Assembly: GCF_900104255.1 (NCBI RefSeq)
Contig: NZ_FNKZ01000001.1
Location: forward strand, 712,001-776,000
Source: Pseudoxanthomonas sp. CF385
GTDB taxonomy: Bacteria > Pseudomonadota > Gammaproteobacteria > Xanthomonadales > Xanthomonadaceae
DNA: 64,000 nt
Direction: 5' to 3'
Shown here: piece by piece, positions 18,950-28,234 of the stretch
How the letters are laid out: each line of letters opens with the position of its first letter
How positions within the stretch are numbered: the first letter of the stretch is position 1
Made by a program: the position numbers and the translations under genes
The notes under the pieces: model-generated
The model's input: the letters and a program-made list of their open reading frames with translations, nothing else
Databases searched by the model: none
Told to the model about the DNA's origin: nothing

Positions 18950-21900
18950 GCCGCTCCGCCCCGCGTCCGTCGACCTTCATGGAATCCCGTGCCATGCGCG
19001 CATCGCGTCCTTCGTTCCACCCCCTCGCGCTGGCGCTGGCCCTGGCGGTGACGCCGGCGCTGGTACAGGCGCAGGCCGTGTCCGGCGACCAGCGTTTCAC
19101 GCCAGTCCTCGGCCAGGCCACGCCGCTCTATCCGCAGTCGCCCGAATCGCGGGACCGCGCGCCGCAACCGTTGTACGCACAGCCCGGCAACGTCGACTAC
19201 AGCGTCAACGCGGGCGTGGACCGCGTCGTGGTCGAGGTCGACCGCGATGGCGTGCCCGCCGACGGGCAGTCGCCGGTGAAGGTCGTCGTGCAGCTGTACG
19301 GTGCCGATGGCAAGCCGATGGCCGGCGACGCTTTCGCCACCATCGAGCACAGCGGCGGCCGCATCAAGCTGGCCGATGGCCGCACGGATGAATTCGGTCC
19401 GGGTCGCCTCGACGCCGACGACGTCACGCCCGGCATCCAGTTGCCGGTGCACAACGGTCGCGCGGAATTCGAACTGCTGGCACCGCACGACCCGCAGGAC
19501 GTGCTGTTGCGGGTGACCTCGGGCGGCCACAGTGCCGAGGGCGTGATCGGCTTCGTGCCGGAGATGCGCGAGCTGATCGCCACGGGCCTGATCGAGGGCG
19601 TCATCAACTTCCGCCGCAAGGGCGACAGCCTGATCAACGGCACCCAGCAGGGCGATGGCTTCGAGCGCGAGATCCGGCGCTGGGAGAAGAAGTTCAACAA
19701 CGGCAAGGCCAATGGTGCCGCGCGCGCCGCGTTCTTCGTCAAGGGCACGATCAAGGGCGAGTACCTGCTGACCGCGGCCTACGACTCGGACAAGGACGTG
19801 CGGGCGCGCCTGCTGCGCGACATCCAGCCGGAGGAGTTCTACCCGGTGTACGGCGATGCGTCGTTGCGCGGCTTCGATGCGCGCTCGGCCGAGCGCCTGT
19901 ACGTGCGCGTGGACAAGGACCGCAGCTACCTGCTGTACGGCGATTTCCAGACCGGCGACAACATCGCCACCCAGACCGGCGTGGATTTCGGCATGCGGGC
20001 AGGCCCGCGCGTGCTGGGTACCTACAACCGCACCGCGACCGGCCTGGGCTGGCATTTCGAGAATGCGCGCGTACGCGGCAACGTCTTCGCCATCGAGGAC
20101 TCGCTGCGCCAGGTCATCGAGGAACTGCCGGCCGCCGGCAGCGGCCCCTACGGCCTGCGCAACAACGCGGTGCTGGAAGGCAGCGAGCGGGTGGAGGTGG
20201 TCGTGCGCGATCGCAACCAGCCGTCGCGCATCGTCTCGGTGCGTCCGCTGGGCCGGCTGGTCGACTACAGCTTCGAGCCGTTCTCCGGCCGCATCCTGCT
20301 CAACAGCTTCCTGCCTTCCTTCGACAGCGACCTCAATCCGGTATCGCTGCGCATCACCTACGAACTGGACCAGGGCACCGAGAAGTTTCTGGTGCTGGGC
20401 GCGGACGCGCAGCTGCGCGTGGGCGAACGCGGTGAGATCGGCGGTTCCTACGTCGACGACCGCAATCCCTTCGCGGCGTTCGAAATGGGCAGCGCCAACA
20501 TCGGCTACAAGCTCGGCGCCAACACCTGGCTGGTGGCCGAAGCCGCGCGTACGCGCAGCGAGGTCAACACCAACAGCGTCAACCAGTACGGCACGCCGGG
20601 ACTGCAGGGCCTGAGCGGATTGGTGGAAGGCGATGCGTGGCGCGTCGAGCTGGGCCATGCGGGCGAAGCGCTGAGCCTGAAGCTGTTCGCCGGCCAGTCC
20701 GATCCGGCGTTCAACAACCCGGCCTCGCCGCTGTACGGCGGCCGCGGCGAGTACAGCCTGACCACGCGCTGGCGCGTCAACGAGCGCTTCGAGTTGTATG
20801 CCGAAGGCCTGCGCAGCGAGGACCGCAACCCCGATGGCGGCGAACGCGATGCCGCCAGTGCGGGCACGCGCGTGAAGCTCACCGACCGGCTCACCTTGGA
20901 TGTCGGCTATCGCGCCATCCGCGAGACGGTCGGCGCGTACTACACGTGGGCCACCAGCAGCGGCTACGGCAACATCGGTGGCCTCACGGGCGGTTACGCC
21001 ACCGGTTCCGGCGGGGGCGCGCTCGGCTACGGCCAGCAACCGCTGGATCCGCTGACCGGCCTGCCGATCATCAGCAGCGGCAACCCCAACGATGTGGCCA
21101 CTGGCCTGCCGGTGGGCACCGAGCTGTCGTCGGACATGCTGCGCATCGGCCTGGGCTACCGCGCCAGCGATCGCTTCAGCCTCGGCGGCGAAGTGGAGCA
21201 GGACATCCACGGCGAGGACCGCAACCGCGTGGCGCTGGGCATGGACTACCAGTTGCGCGAACGCAGCCGCATCTACGGCCGCTACGAGAAGCAGACCGGC
21301 ATCAGCGGTGTGAACGGCCTGACCCAGGACGGGCGCGAGGCGGACACGGTGGCACTGGGCGTGGACACCAGCTTCATCAAAGACACGCAGCTGTTCTCCG
21401 AGTACCGCCTGCGCGATGCCATCGCCGGCCGCGACATCCAGGCCGCCTCGGGCATGCGCAACCGCTGGGACCTGCGCGAGGGCCTGCGCCTGGATACGAC
21501 GCTGGAGCACACCAACGTCATCTCGGGGAACATCGGCGACTCCACCGGCATCGGCTTCGCGCTGGACTACAGCGCCAATCCGCTGTGGCGCGGCAACGTG
21601 CGCCTGGAGCACCGGATCTCCGACGACGTCGCCGGCACACCGACCAACGAGGCCTACAACACCACGCTGCTGCAGTTCCTGGCCGCGCGCAAGTTGAGCC
21701 GCGACTGGACGCTGCTGGCGCGCAACTACCTGTTGCGCACTGAGTACGACGCGCGCGGCGACGTGTTGCAGGACCGCTTCCAGATCGGCGCGGCCTACCG
21801 CGACACCGACACCAACCGCGTCAACGCGCTGGCCCGCTACGAGTACAAGCTGGAGAAGGACGAGAGCGGCATGGACGGTTCCGGCTTCGGCTCGGACACC

Positions 21901-22356
21901 GGCCAGGACATCCGCAGCAGTGCGCACATCGTCTCGGCGCACGCGGACTGGCATCCGTCGCGTCCGTGGTGGCTGACCGGGCGGGTGGCGGCGAAGTGGC
22001 AGCAGGACAGCTTCTTCTACGCCGACACCGGTCGCGTCGACGACGACTTCAACGCCGTGCTGCTGTCCGGCCGCATCGTCTACGACATCACCGAGAACTG
22101 GGACATCGGCGTGCTGGGCTCGACGTTCCGCGGTCAGGACGGCGCCAACCAGTATGCGTTCGGCATGGAAGTGGGCCGCCTGTTGCGGCAGAACCTGTGG
22201 CTGTCGGTGGGCTACAACGCCACCGGCTTCCGCGGCGACGACGACCTGACCGGTTACGAGTACACGCAGCAGGGCGCGTTCATCCGCCTGCGCTTCAAGT
22301 TCGACGAAGACCTCTTCCGCAGGGAAGACGCCCGCTACCGCGATCCGGTGCGCTGA
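18946..22356 (+). CDS. Outer-membrane beta-barrel with N-terminal Ig-like domain
   Basis: This 1136-residue protein has a signal peptide with a long basic N-region, cleaved after an Ala-rich core (ALALAVTPALVQAQA). An Ig-like/invasin-type segment (about 85-205: VVVEVDRDGVPADGQ...GRIKL) follows. The rest is an array of alternating amphipathic strands with many Tyr/Arg pairs, ending in GAFIRLRFKF plus a short charged tail, as in large outer-membrane barrels. No TonB box or plug domain is seen, so it is not a standard TonB-dependent receptor. The ATG overlaps the upstream stop and follows a strong GGGGAGG site. It may anchor or export the giant protein, which is inferred from the operon only. 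Confidence 0.78.
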   Translation: MSRSAPRPSTFMESRAMRASRPSFHPLALALALAVTPALVQAQAVSGDQRFTPVLGQATPLYPQSPESRDRAPQPLYAQPGNVDYSVNAGVDRVVVEVDRDGVPADGQSPVKVVVQLYGADGKPMAGDAFATIEHSGGRIKLADGRTDEFGPGRLDADDVTPGIQLPVHNGRAEFELLAPHDPQDVLLRVTSGGHSAEGVIGFVPEMRELIATGLIEGVINFRRKGDSLINGTQQGDGFEREIRRWEKKFNNGKANGAARAAFFVKGTIKGEYLLTAAYDSDKDVRARLLRDIQPEEFYPVYGDASLRGFDARSAERLYVRVDKDRSYLLYGDFQTGDNIATQTGVDFGMRAGPRVLGTYNRTATGLGWHFENARVRGNVFAIEDSLRQVIEELPAAGSGPYGLRNNAVLEGSERVEVVVRDRNQPSRIVSVRPLGRLVDYSFEPFSGRILLNSFLPSFDSDLNPVSLRITYELDQGTEKFLVLGADAQLRVGERGEIGGSYVDDRNPFAAFEMGSANIGYKLGANTWLVAEAARTRSEVNTNSVNQYGTPGLQGLSGLVEGDAWRVELGHAGEALSLKLFAGQSDPAFNNPASPLYGGRGEYSLTTRWRVNERFELYAEGLRSEDRNPDGGERDAASAGTRVKLTDRLTLDVGYRAIRETVGAYYTWATSSGYGNIGGLTGGYATGSGGGALGYGQQPLDPLTGLPIISSGNPNDVATGLPVGTELSSDMLRIGLGYRASDRFSLGGEVEQDIHGEDRNRVALGMDYQLRERSRIYGRYEKQTGISGVNGLTQDGREADTVALGVDTSFIKDTQLFSEYRLRDAIAGRDIQAASGMRNRWDLREGLRLDTTLEHTNVISGNIGDSTGIGFALDYSANPLWRGNVRLEHRISDDVAGTPTNEAYNTTLLQFLAARKLSRDWTLLARNYLLRTEYDARGDVLQDRFQIGAAYRDTDTNRVNALARYEYKLEKDESGMDGSGFGSDTGQDIRSSAHIVSAHADWHPSRPWWLTGRVAAKWQQDSFFYADTGRVDDDFNAVLLSGRIVYDITENWDIGVLGSTFRGQDGANQYAFGMEVGRLLRQNLWLSVGYNATGFRGDDDLTGYEYTQQGAFIRLRFKFDEDLFRREDARYRDPVR

Positions 22357-22367
22357 GGATTACCGAC

Positions 22368-23369
22368 ATGACCCACACGAAAACCTCCCTTCTGTGCGCC
22401 GCCGTGCTGGCTGGCCTCGTTTCCACCGCGCATGCGCAGCAGACGCAGCTGACGCCGGCGCGCGACCGCATCACCGACGAGGCGATCCATGCCGACCTGT
22501 CGGGCTACGAGCACACCCAGGGCCGCATCCAGGCCTTGAACGACGGCGGCCGTCCGGTCCGCGACTACCACCTGTCGAAAGCGCAGTGCTGGCTGGACGT
22601 CTCCTTCCACGAGTATTCGCGCAATGACCGCAGCGCCTTCCCGCAGGAAGCGCTGACCGAGTCCGAGAAACTCATCGTGGGCATGGAGCAGGGCGTCTCG
22701 CCGCTGCCGACCGATACGCCGCTGGTCAATGGCGCCGCGCGCGTGCGCGAGGACCTGTGGAAGCGCCTGGGCGCGATCCACGGCACCCCCGGGTTCGCCT
22801 GCGCGCAGCAGGCCGTCGCGTGCGGCGAAGTGGAACTGGTCCACGCCGGCAACGAGTTCAACCAGCAGCAGTGGCGCCACGCCAAGCCGTACATCCAGAT
22901 CGCCGAAGACTGGGTGAGCGATGCCGAAGCGCTGTCGCGCCAGTGCGGTGCCACGCCGGCCACGCCCGCCGGGCTGCCCGCGGACACGGTGCTGACGGCG
23001 AACGTGCTGTTCGAGTTCGACCGCTCCGGTCGCACCGACATCCGCGCTTACTCGTTGCAGAGCCTGGATCGCGAACTGGCCCACGTGCGCGAGGAAGGCC
23101 TGACCCTGGCCGGCATCGAGCTGGTGGGCCATGCCGATCGCCTGCAGGGCCGCGGCCACGACTACAACCAGGCGCTGTCCGAGCGTCGCGCGCAGACCGT
23201 GCGCGCGCTGCTGATCGAACGCGGCATCGATGCGACCCACGTGACCTACAGCTTCAAGGGCGATGGCGAGCAGGTCCAGCAGTGCGACGGCGTGAAGCCG
23301 CAGGCCGCGCTGCGCGAATGCCTGATCCCCAACCGTCGCGTCGAAGTGCGATTGAAGGTCGCGCGCTGA
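22368..23369 (+). CDS. OmpA-family peptidoglycan-binding protein
   Basis: The 333-residue product starts with a signal peptide (SLLCAAVLAGLVSTAHAQ). An unassigned helical region of about 190 residues follows, with four cysteines that could pair. The C-terminal OmpA domain runs from about 210, opening with VLFEFDRSGRTDI and including GHAD and LSERRAQTV, the residues that contact diaminopimelate in this family. It is expected in the periplasm, bound to peptidoglycan. It begins 11 bases after the barrel gene in the same operon. The likely job is to tether the barrel/giant-protein assembly to the cell wall, which is an inference. The ATG at 22368 gives the signal peptide. Confidence 0.85.
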   Translation: MTHTKTSLLCAAVLAGLVSTAHAQQTQLTPARDRITDEAIHADLSGYEHTQGRIQALNDGGRPVRDYHLSKAQCWLDVSFHEYSRNDRSAFPQEALTESEKLIVGMEQGVSPLPTDTPLVNGAARVREDLWKRLGAIHGTPGFACAQQAVACGEVELVHAGNEFNQQQWRHAKPYIQIAEDWVSDAEALSRQCGATPATPAGLPADTVLTANVLFEFDRSGRTDIRAYSLQSLDRELAHVREEGLTLAGIELVGHADRLQGRGHDYNQALSERRAQTVRALLIERGIDATHVTYSFKGDGEQVQQCDGVKPQAALRECLIPNRRVEVRLKVAR

Positions 23370-23472
23370 CCGACAGGGTCAGCGCATCGTAGGGCGAGGA
23401 CGTCCCGGCGCGGGGCGCGCGGGAAGTTGTGGGAGAATCGGACCTCCGTTCGTATCCGGTCCGGTTTCCTGC

Positions 23473-25608
23473 ATGCGTGCGACGTCGAGGTTCTGGTGGC
23501 TGGTGGGCGGCGCGCTTCATTCGCCTGCGGCAATCGCCGTTGACGGCGTGGTGCCCGCGGCCGAAACCCTTGACCGCGTGGTGGTGACCGCCACGCGGCT
23601 CGACACCGTCACCGCGTTCGACACGCCCGCGTCGATCGACGTCATCGCGCTGGGCGATGGCGGTACGCGCACGCAGTCCGCCTTGTCGGAGACGCTCGAT
23701 GGCGTGGCGGGCGTCCAGGCCCGCGAACGGCAGAACCTGGCCCAGGACACCCAGTTGTCGATCCGCGGGTTCGGCGCGCGCTCCACGTTCGGTGTGCGCG
23801 GCGTGCGGCTGTACGCCGATGGCGTGCCGGCGACGATGCCGGACGGGCAGGGGCAGGTGTCGCACTTCAGCATGCTCGGCGCGGATCGCGTGGAGGTGCT
23901 GCGCGGTCCGTTCTCCGCCTTGCACGGCAATTCGTCCGGTGGCGTGATCCAGGCCTGGAGCGATCTGCCCGACGCAGGGCGCGACGCGCGGCTGCAGGCC
24001 AGCGCGGCGAGCCACGACACCTACCTGCTGGGCGCGCGCCTGCGCGGCGCGGGCGACACGATGGGCTACAACGTCGCGGCCTCGGTGCTCGACACGCAGG
24101 GCTACCGCGATCACGCCGCCGCGCGCCGCGAGTCGTTGAACGTGCTGCTGCGCCTGCGTCCCGGCACCGGTACGCTGGACCTGGTCGCCAATCATTTCGA
24201 TGCGCCCGACGCGCAGGATCCGCTCGGCCTGACGCGTGCCCAGGCCTGGCAGTCGCCACGACAGGCATCGCCGGTGGCCCTCACGTTCAATACGCGCAAG
24301 TCGGTCGGCCAGGACCAGCTGGGCGCGGTGTACACCCAGCCCTTCGGCGACGGACACCGACTGCGGGTGATGGGGTACGGCGGTCAGCGCGACGTCGAAC
24401 AGTTCCTCGCGCTGCCGGTCGCGGCGCAGGCCAATCCGCTGAATTCCGGTGGCGTGATCGATCTGGACAATACGTACGGCGGCGCCGACCTGCGCTGGTC
24501 GTGGGAAGGGCGCATCGCCGACCAGCCCGTCGAGTTCACGGCCGGCGCCAATGCCGATCGCCAGCGACAGCATCGGCGCGGCTACGAGAACTTCGTCGGT
24601 TCGGCACTGGGCGTGCGCGGCGCGTTGCGTCGCGACGAGCGCAACGAAGTGGAGAACGCGGACCAGTACCTGCAGGCCTGGTGGCGCTTCGCGCCGCGCT
24701 GGTCGTTGCTGGCGGGCGCGCGTCGCAGCCGCATCACCTTCACGTCAGAAGACGCATACGTCACCGCCGCCAATCCCGACGACAGCGGGCGGGTCACCTA
24801 CGACCGTGTCATGCCGGTGGCGGGCGTGGTGTTCGCGCCGCGCGATACCCTGCGCGTGTACGCATCGGTGGGCCGCGGCTTCGAGACGCCGACCTTCAAC
24901 GAAGTGGGCTATCGCGCCGACGGTGCCGCCGGCCTGGCCTTCGACCTCCGCCCGGCCGTCAGCCGCAATATCGAACTGGGAACGAAGTGGCGCGCGGCCG
25001 GCGGCCATACGCTCGAAGCGGCCGTGTTCCGTGCCGACACCGACGACGAACTGGCCGTGGCGCGCAATGTCGGGGGCCGCAGCAGCTATCGCAACGTCGG
25101 CGCGGCGCGCCGGCAGGGATTGGAAGTCCAGTCGGACATCCCGATGGGCGATGCCTGGCAGCTGCAGTTCGCCTACACGTGGCTGGATGCGACGTTCCGC
25201 GACAGCTTCCCGATCTGTACCGCCGCGGGCTGCACCACGCCGGGCGTGCAGGTCGCGGCCGGGACGCGCATTCCCGGCATCGCGAAGCAACAAGCGTCGA
25301 TGCGGTTGCACTGGCAGGGCGCGCGCTGGCAGGCCGCGGTACAGCTGGTGGGCGTGGACGACGTCACCGTCAACGATACCGGCAGCGAACGTGCACCGGG
25401 TTACGGCCTGCTGCATCTGGAGGCGGGACGCGCCTGGTCGTGGGCGAGCGGACGCCTGCAGGTGTTCGCCCGCATCGACAATGCGATGGATCGCTCCCAC
25501 ATCGGGTCGGTGATCGTCAACGAAGGCAACGGACGTTTCTACGAGCCGGGCGCGGGACGCGCGTTAACCCTGGGCGCTCGCTGGCACTGGGCCGCCATCC
25601 GGGACTAG
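23473..25608 (+). CDS. TonB-dependent outer-membrane receptor (siderophore/metal type)
   Basis: This 711-residue protein has a short hydrophobic leader, a TonB-box-like DRVVVTATR near residue 37, a plug domain (IRGFGARSTFGVRGVRLYADG, RVEVLRGP, GNSSGGVI) and a 22-strand-type barrel ending in LTLGARWHW. Size and motifs fit the FecA-like group of ferric-siderophore or ferric-citrate receptors, but the ligand cannot be read from the sequence and no Fur box was recognised upstream. It is a separate unit, 103 bases after the OmpA gene. Its TAG stop shares the palindrome CTAG with the stop of the convergent deacetylase gene (4-base overlap). No good ribosome site precedes the ATG. Confidence 0.85.
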   Translation: MRATSRFWWLVGGALHSPAAIAVDGVVPAAETLDRVVVTATRLDTVTAFDTPASIDVIALGDGGTRTQSALSETLDGVAGVQARERQNLAQDTQLSIRGFGARSTFGVRGVRLYADGVPATMPDGQGQVSHFSMLGADRVEVLRGPFSALHGNSSGGVIQAWSDLPDAGRDARLQASAASHDTYLLGARLRGAGDTMGYNVAASVLDTQGYRDHAAARRESLNVLLRLRPGTGTLDLVANHFDAPDAQDPLGLTRAQAWQSPRQASPVALTFNTRKSVGQDQLGAVYTQPFGDGHRLRVMGYGGQRDVEQFLALPVAAQANPLNSGGVIDLDNTYGGADLRWSWEGRIADQPVEFTAGANADRQRQHRRGYENFVGSALGVRGALRRDERNEVENADQYLQAWWRFAPRWSLLAGARRSRITFTSEDAYVTAANPDDSGRVTYDRVMPVAGVVFAPRDTLRVYASVGRGFETPTFNEVGYRADGAAGLAFDLRPAVSRNIELGTKWRAAGGHTLEAAVFRADTDDELAVARNVGGRSSYRNVGAARRQGLEVQSDIPMGDAWQLQFAYTWLDATFRDSFPICTAAGCTTPGVQVAAGTRIPGIAKQQASMRLHWQGARWQAAVQLVGVDDVTVNDTGSERAPGYGLLHLEAGRAWSWASGRLQVFARIDNAMDRSHIGSVIVNEGNGRFYEPGAGRALTLGARWHWAAIRD

Positions 25609-26429
25609 GGATCGGTATTCCGGACGGCACGCACGCGCGCGACGTGCTGCATGATGTCCACGAAGGGCGCCACCCAGTACACGTCGGGATGCGCGGCAAG
25701 GTGCCGCAGCAACGCGTCGTGTGCTTCGTTCGATACCGACAGGTAGTCGCCGCCGATGCCGTGGAAGGTGAAGCTGACGAGCGTGCCGCGCCGTGCGGCT
25801 TCCTCCACGCGCGCGATCAGCTGTTCGCCGGTGACTTCCACCGGCACATCGACCGGTACGGCGGCGGGGTCGAGGCGCGCCATGTCCGCCACCACGCCGC
25901 CCTGGCCGAGCTTGATGCCGACGAACTCCGACGACACCGCATCGATGTAGTTGCCGTCCTGCGCCTGGGTGTCGCCACAGGGCACGGTCATCGTCCGTAC
26001 GGTGCGTCCGTCCAGCGCGGCCAGCATGACGTTGGCCAGGCGCACCTGGTCGGCCATCTGCGCGACGGAGGTGGTGTCGAGATCGCGGTGTGCCGGCACC
26101 CAGGCGCGATCGGGCAGGGACGACCTGCACTGGTGGAACAGGCTGTGGTTGCCGAGTTCATGGCCATGGCGGGCGGCGTCCACCCACGCCTGCCGGCGCG
26201 TAAGCAGCGTGTCCGATGCCAGGGTGAGATAGAAGCTGCCCTTCAGCCCCTGCCGATCCAGCGCCGGGATCGCGTGGTCCAGCTGCGAGGGCAGCGCATC
26301 GTCGTAGGCGAGGCTGACCGCGGCGCGCCTGCCGTCGGGCCACGCGAACGGCTCCGCGGCCGCCGCATGCCCGGCCGCCAGCATCAGCGCCAGCGTCCAT
26401 CCGCATGCGACGGCGCGATGCCGGGCCAT
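25605..26429 (-). CDS. Secreted polysaccharide deacetylase (NodB/CE4 family)
   Basis: This 274-residue protein has a signal peptide ending in HAAAA and a NodB-homology domain. Motif 1 appears as AYDDAL (usually TFDDG) and motif 2 as HELGNHSLFH, with the HSxxH metal histidines intact. A later TFHGIGGDY segment fits motif 5. Such enzymes remove acetyl groups from N- or O-acetylated sugars using a metal. The altered motif 1 keeps both Asp residues. It starts 6 bases after the GH30 gene on the same strand and so should share its LacI-operator-controlled promoter. Together they suggest attack on an acetylated glycan taken up by the nearby receptor. Confidence 0.83.
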   Translation of the reverse strand: MARHRAVACGWTLALMLAAGHAAAAEPFAWPDGRRAAVSLAYDDALPSQLDHAIPALDRQGLKGSFYLTLASDTLLTRRQAWVDAARHGHELGNHSLFHQCRSSLPDRAWVPAHRDLDTTSVAQMADQVRLANVMLAALDGRTVRTMTVPCGDTQAQDGNYIDAVSSEFVGIKLGQGGVVADMARLDPAAVPVDVPVEVTGEQLIARVEEAARRGTLVSFTFHGIGGDYLSVSNEAHDALLRHLAAHPDVYWVAPFVDIMQHVARVRAVRNTDP

Positions 26430-26435
26430 CGTGGC

Positions 26436-27902
26436 TCAGTTCACCAGCGTCTGGATCGCGCGCGCGGGGATCGTGACCACGGCCGAGGCCTGGCCGACAT
26501 AGAAGTTGTACGCGATCTCCTTGTCGGTCGGGTTCATCACCACCGTGGCCAGGCGCCCGTCCGGATTGACGAAGGACGTCGCCAGCAGGGTGCTGCGGCT
26601 GGTCGCGGCGCTGACGCGGCGCGCGTCCGGGCGGATGAACTTCGAGAAGTGGCCGATGTAGTAATAGCTGGGCGTGTAGATCAGTTCACCGGTGCGCGTG
26701 TTGGCATGCAGGGGCGAAAAGCAGTAATTGCCCACGTGATTGGGGCCGCCCTTTTCGTCGAGCAGCATGTTCCAGTCGGTCCAGCCCACGGATCCGTTGT
26801 TGAAGTCGTTGATCATCGACGTGCCGTAGCGTTCCGCGTTCGGCCAGTGCTGGTAGCGCGCGGGGTCGAACTTCTCCACCGCGGCCTCGGTGAGCAGCAC
26901 CGGCTTGTCGGGGAAGGCCTGCGTCACCGCGGCCACGTTGCGAAACATCGGATCGAAACCGGCCCAGGTCTCGTACCAGTGGAAGCCCAGGCCCCATGCG
27001 TACTTCGCGGCTTCCGGATCGCCGAGGATCACCTGCGCGCGGTACAGCATCATGTCGCGGTTGTGGTCCCACACGATGATCTTCTTGTCGGCGAAGCCCG
27101 CCTTGTGCATCGTCGGGCCGAGGTAGTCCTTGAGGAAATCGCGCTCCTCTTCCGCCGTGTAGAGCATCGACTCCCAGGTCTGGGTGGCCATCGGCTCGTT
27201 CTGCACGGTGATGCCCCAGATCGGGATGCCTTCCTTCTCGTACGCCTGGATGAACTTGACGAAGTAGTTCGCCCACGCCTGGCGGTACTCGGGCAGCAGC
27301 GCGCCGCCGCGCAGCATGTGCTTGTTGGTCTTCATGAAGGCCGGCGCGCTCCACGGGCTCGCGAACAGCGGCAGGTCTCCGCCCGCGGCCGCGATGGCCT
27401 GCTTGATCATCGGGAGGCGGGCCTGGCGGTCATGGTCGATGGAGAACGATGCCAACGCCTTGTCGCCTTCCTTCACGTAGGTGTAGCTGGCCGAGCTGAA
27501 ATCCGAGCTGTGGATGGTGGTGCGCGCCAGCGAGTAGCCGATGCCGGCGTCCTTGTCGTAGTACGCCTTCATGAACTCCGCGCGCTTCTCCGGCGACAGC
27601 GTGGCGTACACCTCGGCGGTGGAGTCGGTGATCGCGCCGCCGATGCCCAGCACCGACTGGAAGCGCTTGGCCGGATCGACGAAGATCGAATTCTCGACCT
27701 CCGTCAGCTTGTGTCCCGGCTGGAGCGTCGCGGTGCCCGTCCTGGCCAGGCGCTGCCCGGTGTCCTGCGCGGTGGTGTAGATGGTGACGGTGGCCGACGT
27801 CGGCATGGGGGTCTCCCGGGGTTGCGCGGCAACGGCATGCGTCAGGCCGGCGGCCATCGTCACGCCCAGCGCGACGGCGGCGAACATGCGGGTGGATTGC
27901 AT
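26436..27902 (-). CDS. Secreted GH30 glycoside hydrolase (glucosylceramidase-like)
   Basis: The 488-residue product has a signal peptide (FAAVALGVTMAAGLTHAVAAQ) and a GH30 catalytic barrel plus C-terminal beta domain. The acid/base is Glu236 in VQNEP and the nucleophile is Glu339 in LLTEAAVE, both in family context; GGAITDSTAEV and ASPWSAPAFMK are further signature stretches. GH30 members of this branch hydrolyse beta-glucosidic links (glucosylceramide or beta-1,6-glucan), and the precise substrate is open. The start at 27902 follows GAGAGG; the longer frame upstream to 28100 reads through the promoter. Promoter and LacI-type operator lie at 27962-28000, and the deacetylase follows 6 bases downstream. 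Confidence 0.9.
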   Translation of the reverse strand: MQSTRMFAAVALGVTMAAGLTHAVAAQPRETPMPTSATVTIYTTAQDTGQRLARTGTATLQPGHKLTEVENSIFVDPAKRFQSVLGIGGAITDSTAEVYATLSPEKRAEFMKAYYDKDAGIGYSLARTTIHSSDFSSASYTYVKEGDKALASFSIDHDRQARLPMIKQAIAAAGGDLPLFASPWSAPAFMKTNKHMLRGGALLPEYRQAWANYFVKFIQAYEKEGIPIWGITVQNEPMATQTWESMLYTAEEERDFLKDYLGPTMHKAGFADKKIIVWDHNRDMMLYRAQVILGDPEAAKYAWGLGFHWYETWAGFDPMFRNVAAVTQAFPDKPVLLTEAAVEKFDPARYQHWPNAERYGTSMINDFNNGSVGWTDWNMLLDEKGGPNHVGNYCFSPLHANTRTGELIYTPSYYYIGHFSKFIRPDARRVSAATSRSTLLATSFVNPDGRLATVVMNPTDKEIAYNFYVGQASAVVTIPARAIQTLVN

Positions 27903-27961
27903 CGTGGTGCCTCTCGAGGGTGGATGCGGCGCCGGCATCGACATGCCGGACGCGCGGTAGT

Positions 27962-27975
27962 TGACAGCGCTGTCA
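27962..27975. promoter_or_regulatory. LacI-type operator of the GH30 operon
   Basis: TGACAGCGCTGTCA is a perfect 14-base palindrome with the central CG typical of LacI-family sites. It overlaps the -10 of the leftward promoter, and a copy with one difference lies at the receptor promoter (29481-29494). The adjacent lacI-type gene is the obvious regulator, acting as a repressor on this geometry. Confidence 0.82.
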
Positions 27976-28000
27976 TACCGTTGGTACATCTTGGTGTCAA
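27972..28000 (-). promoter_or_regulatory. Sigma-70 promoter of the GH30-deacetylase operon
   Basis: On the minus strand TTGACA (28000-27995) and TATGAC (27977-27972) are spaced by 17 bases. The -35 is perfect and the -10 matches 4 of 6. The -10 is shared with the operator. The predicted transcript begins near 27965, about 60 bases before the GH30 start. Confidence 0.65.
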
Positions 28001-28234
28001 CCGCAGGCGGCGTTCGGCGGCGGAACGCGCGATGCAGTGCGCATCGCGTCGCGCATCCACCGCAATGATGTGCTGCTTTGCAACAACGATTTGCGCGCAT
28101 CGCACGCGCGGATCGCGGGGGTCGGGAGGCACCGCAACGCGCAGGCGCGCGCTGCGGTATCCAGGGAACGGGCGTCGCTGTCAGAATCCGGGGTCTTGCC
28201 AGGAGGATGTGCGGAGTGGAGCGGGAGCAGCCGA

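Noticed and set aside
18946-22356. Barrel protein considered as an ordinary TonB-dependent receptor
   Set aside because: No TonB box or plug domain (VRG, RVEVLRGP-like motifs) is seen. The N-terminus is Ig-like instead.
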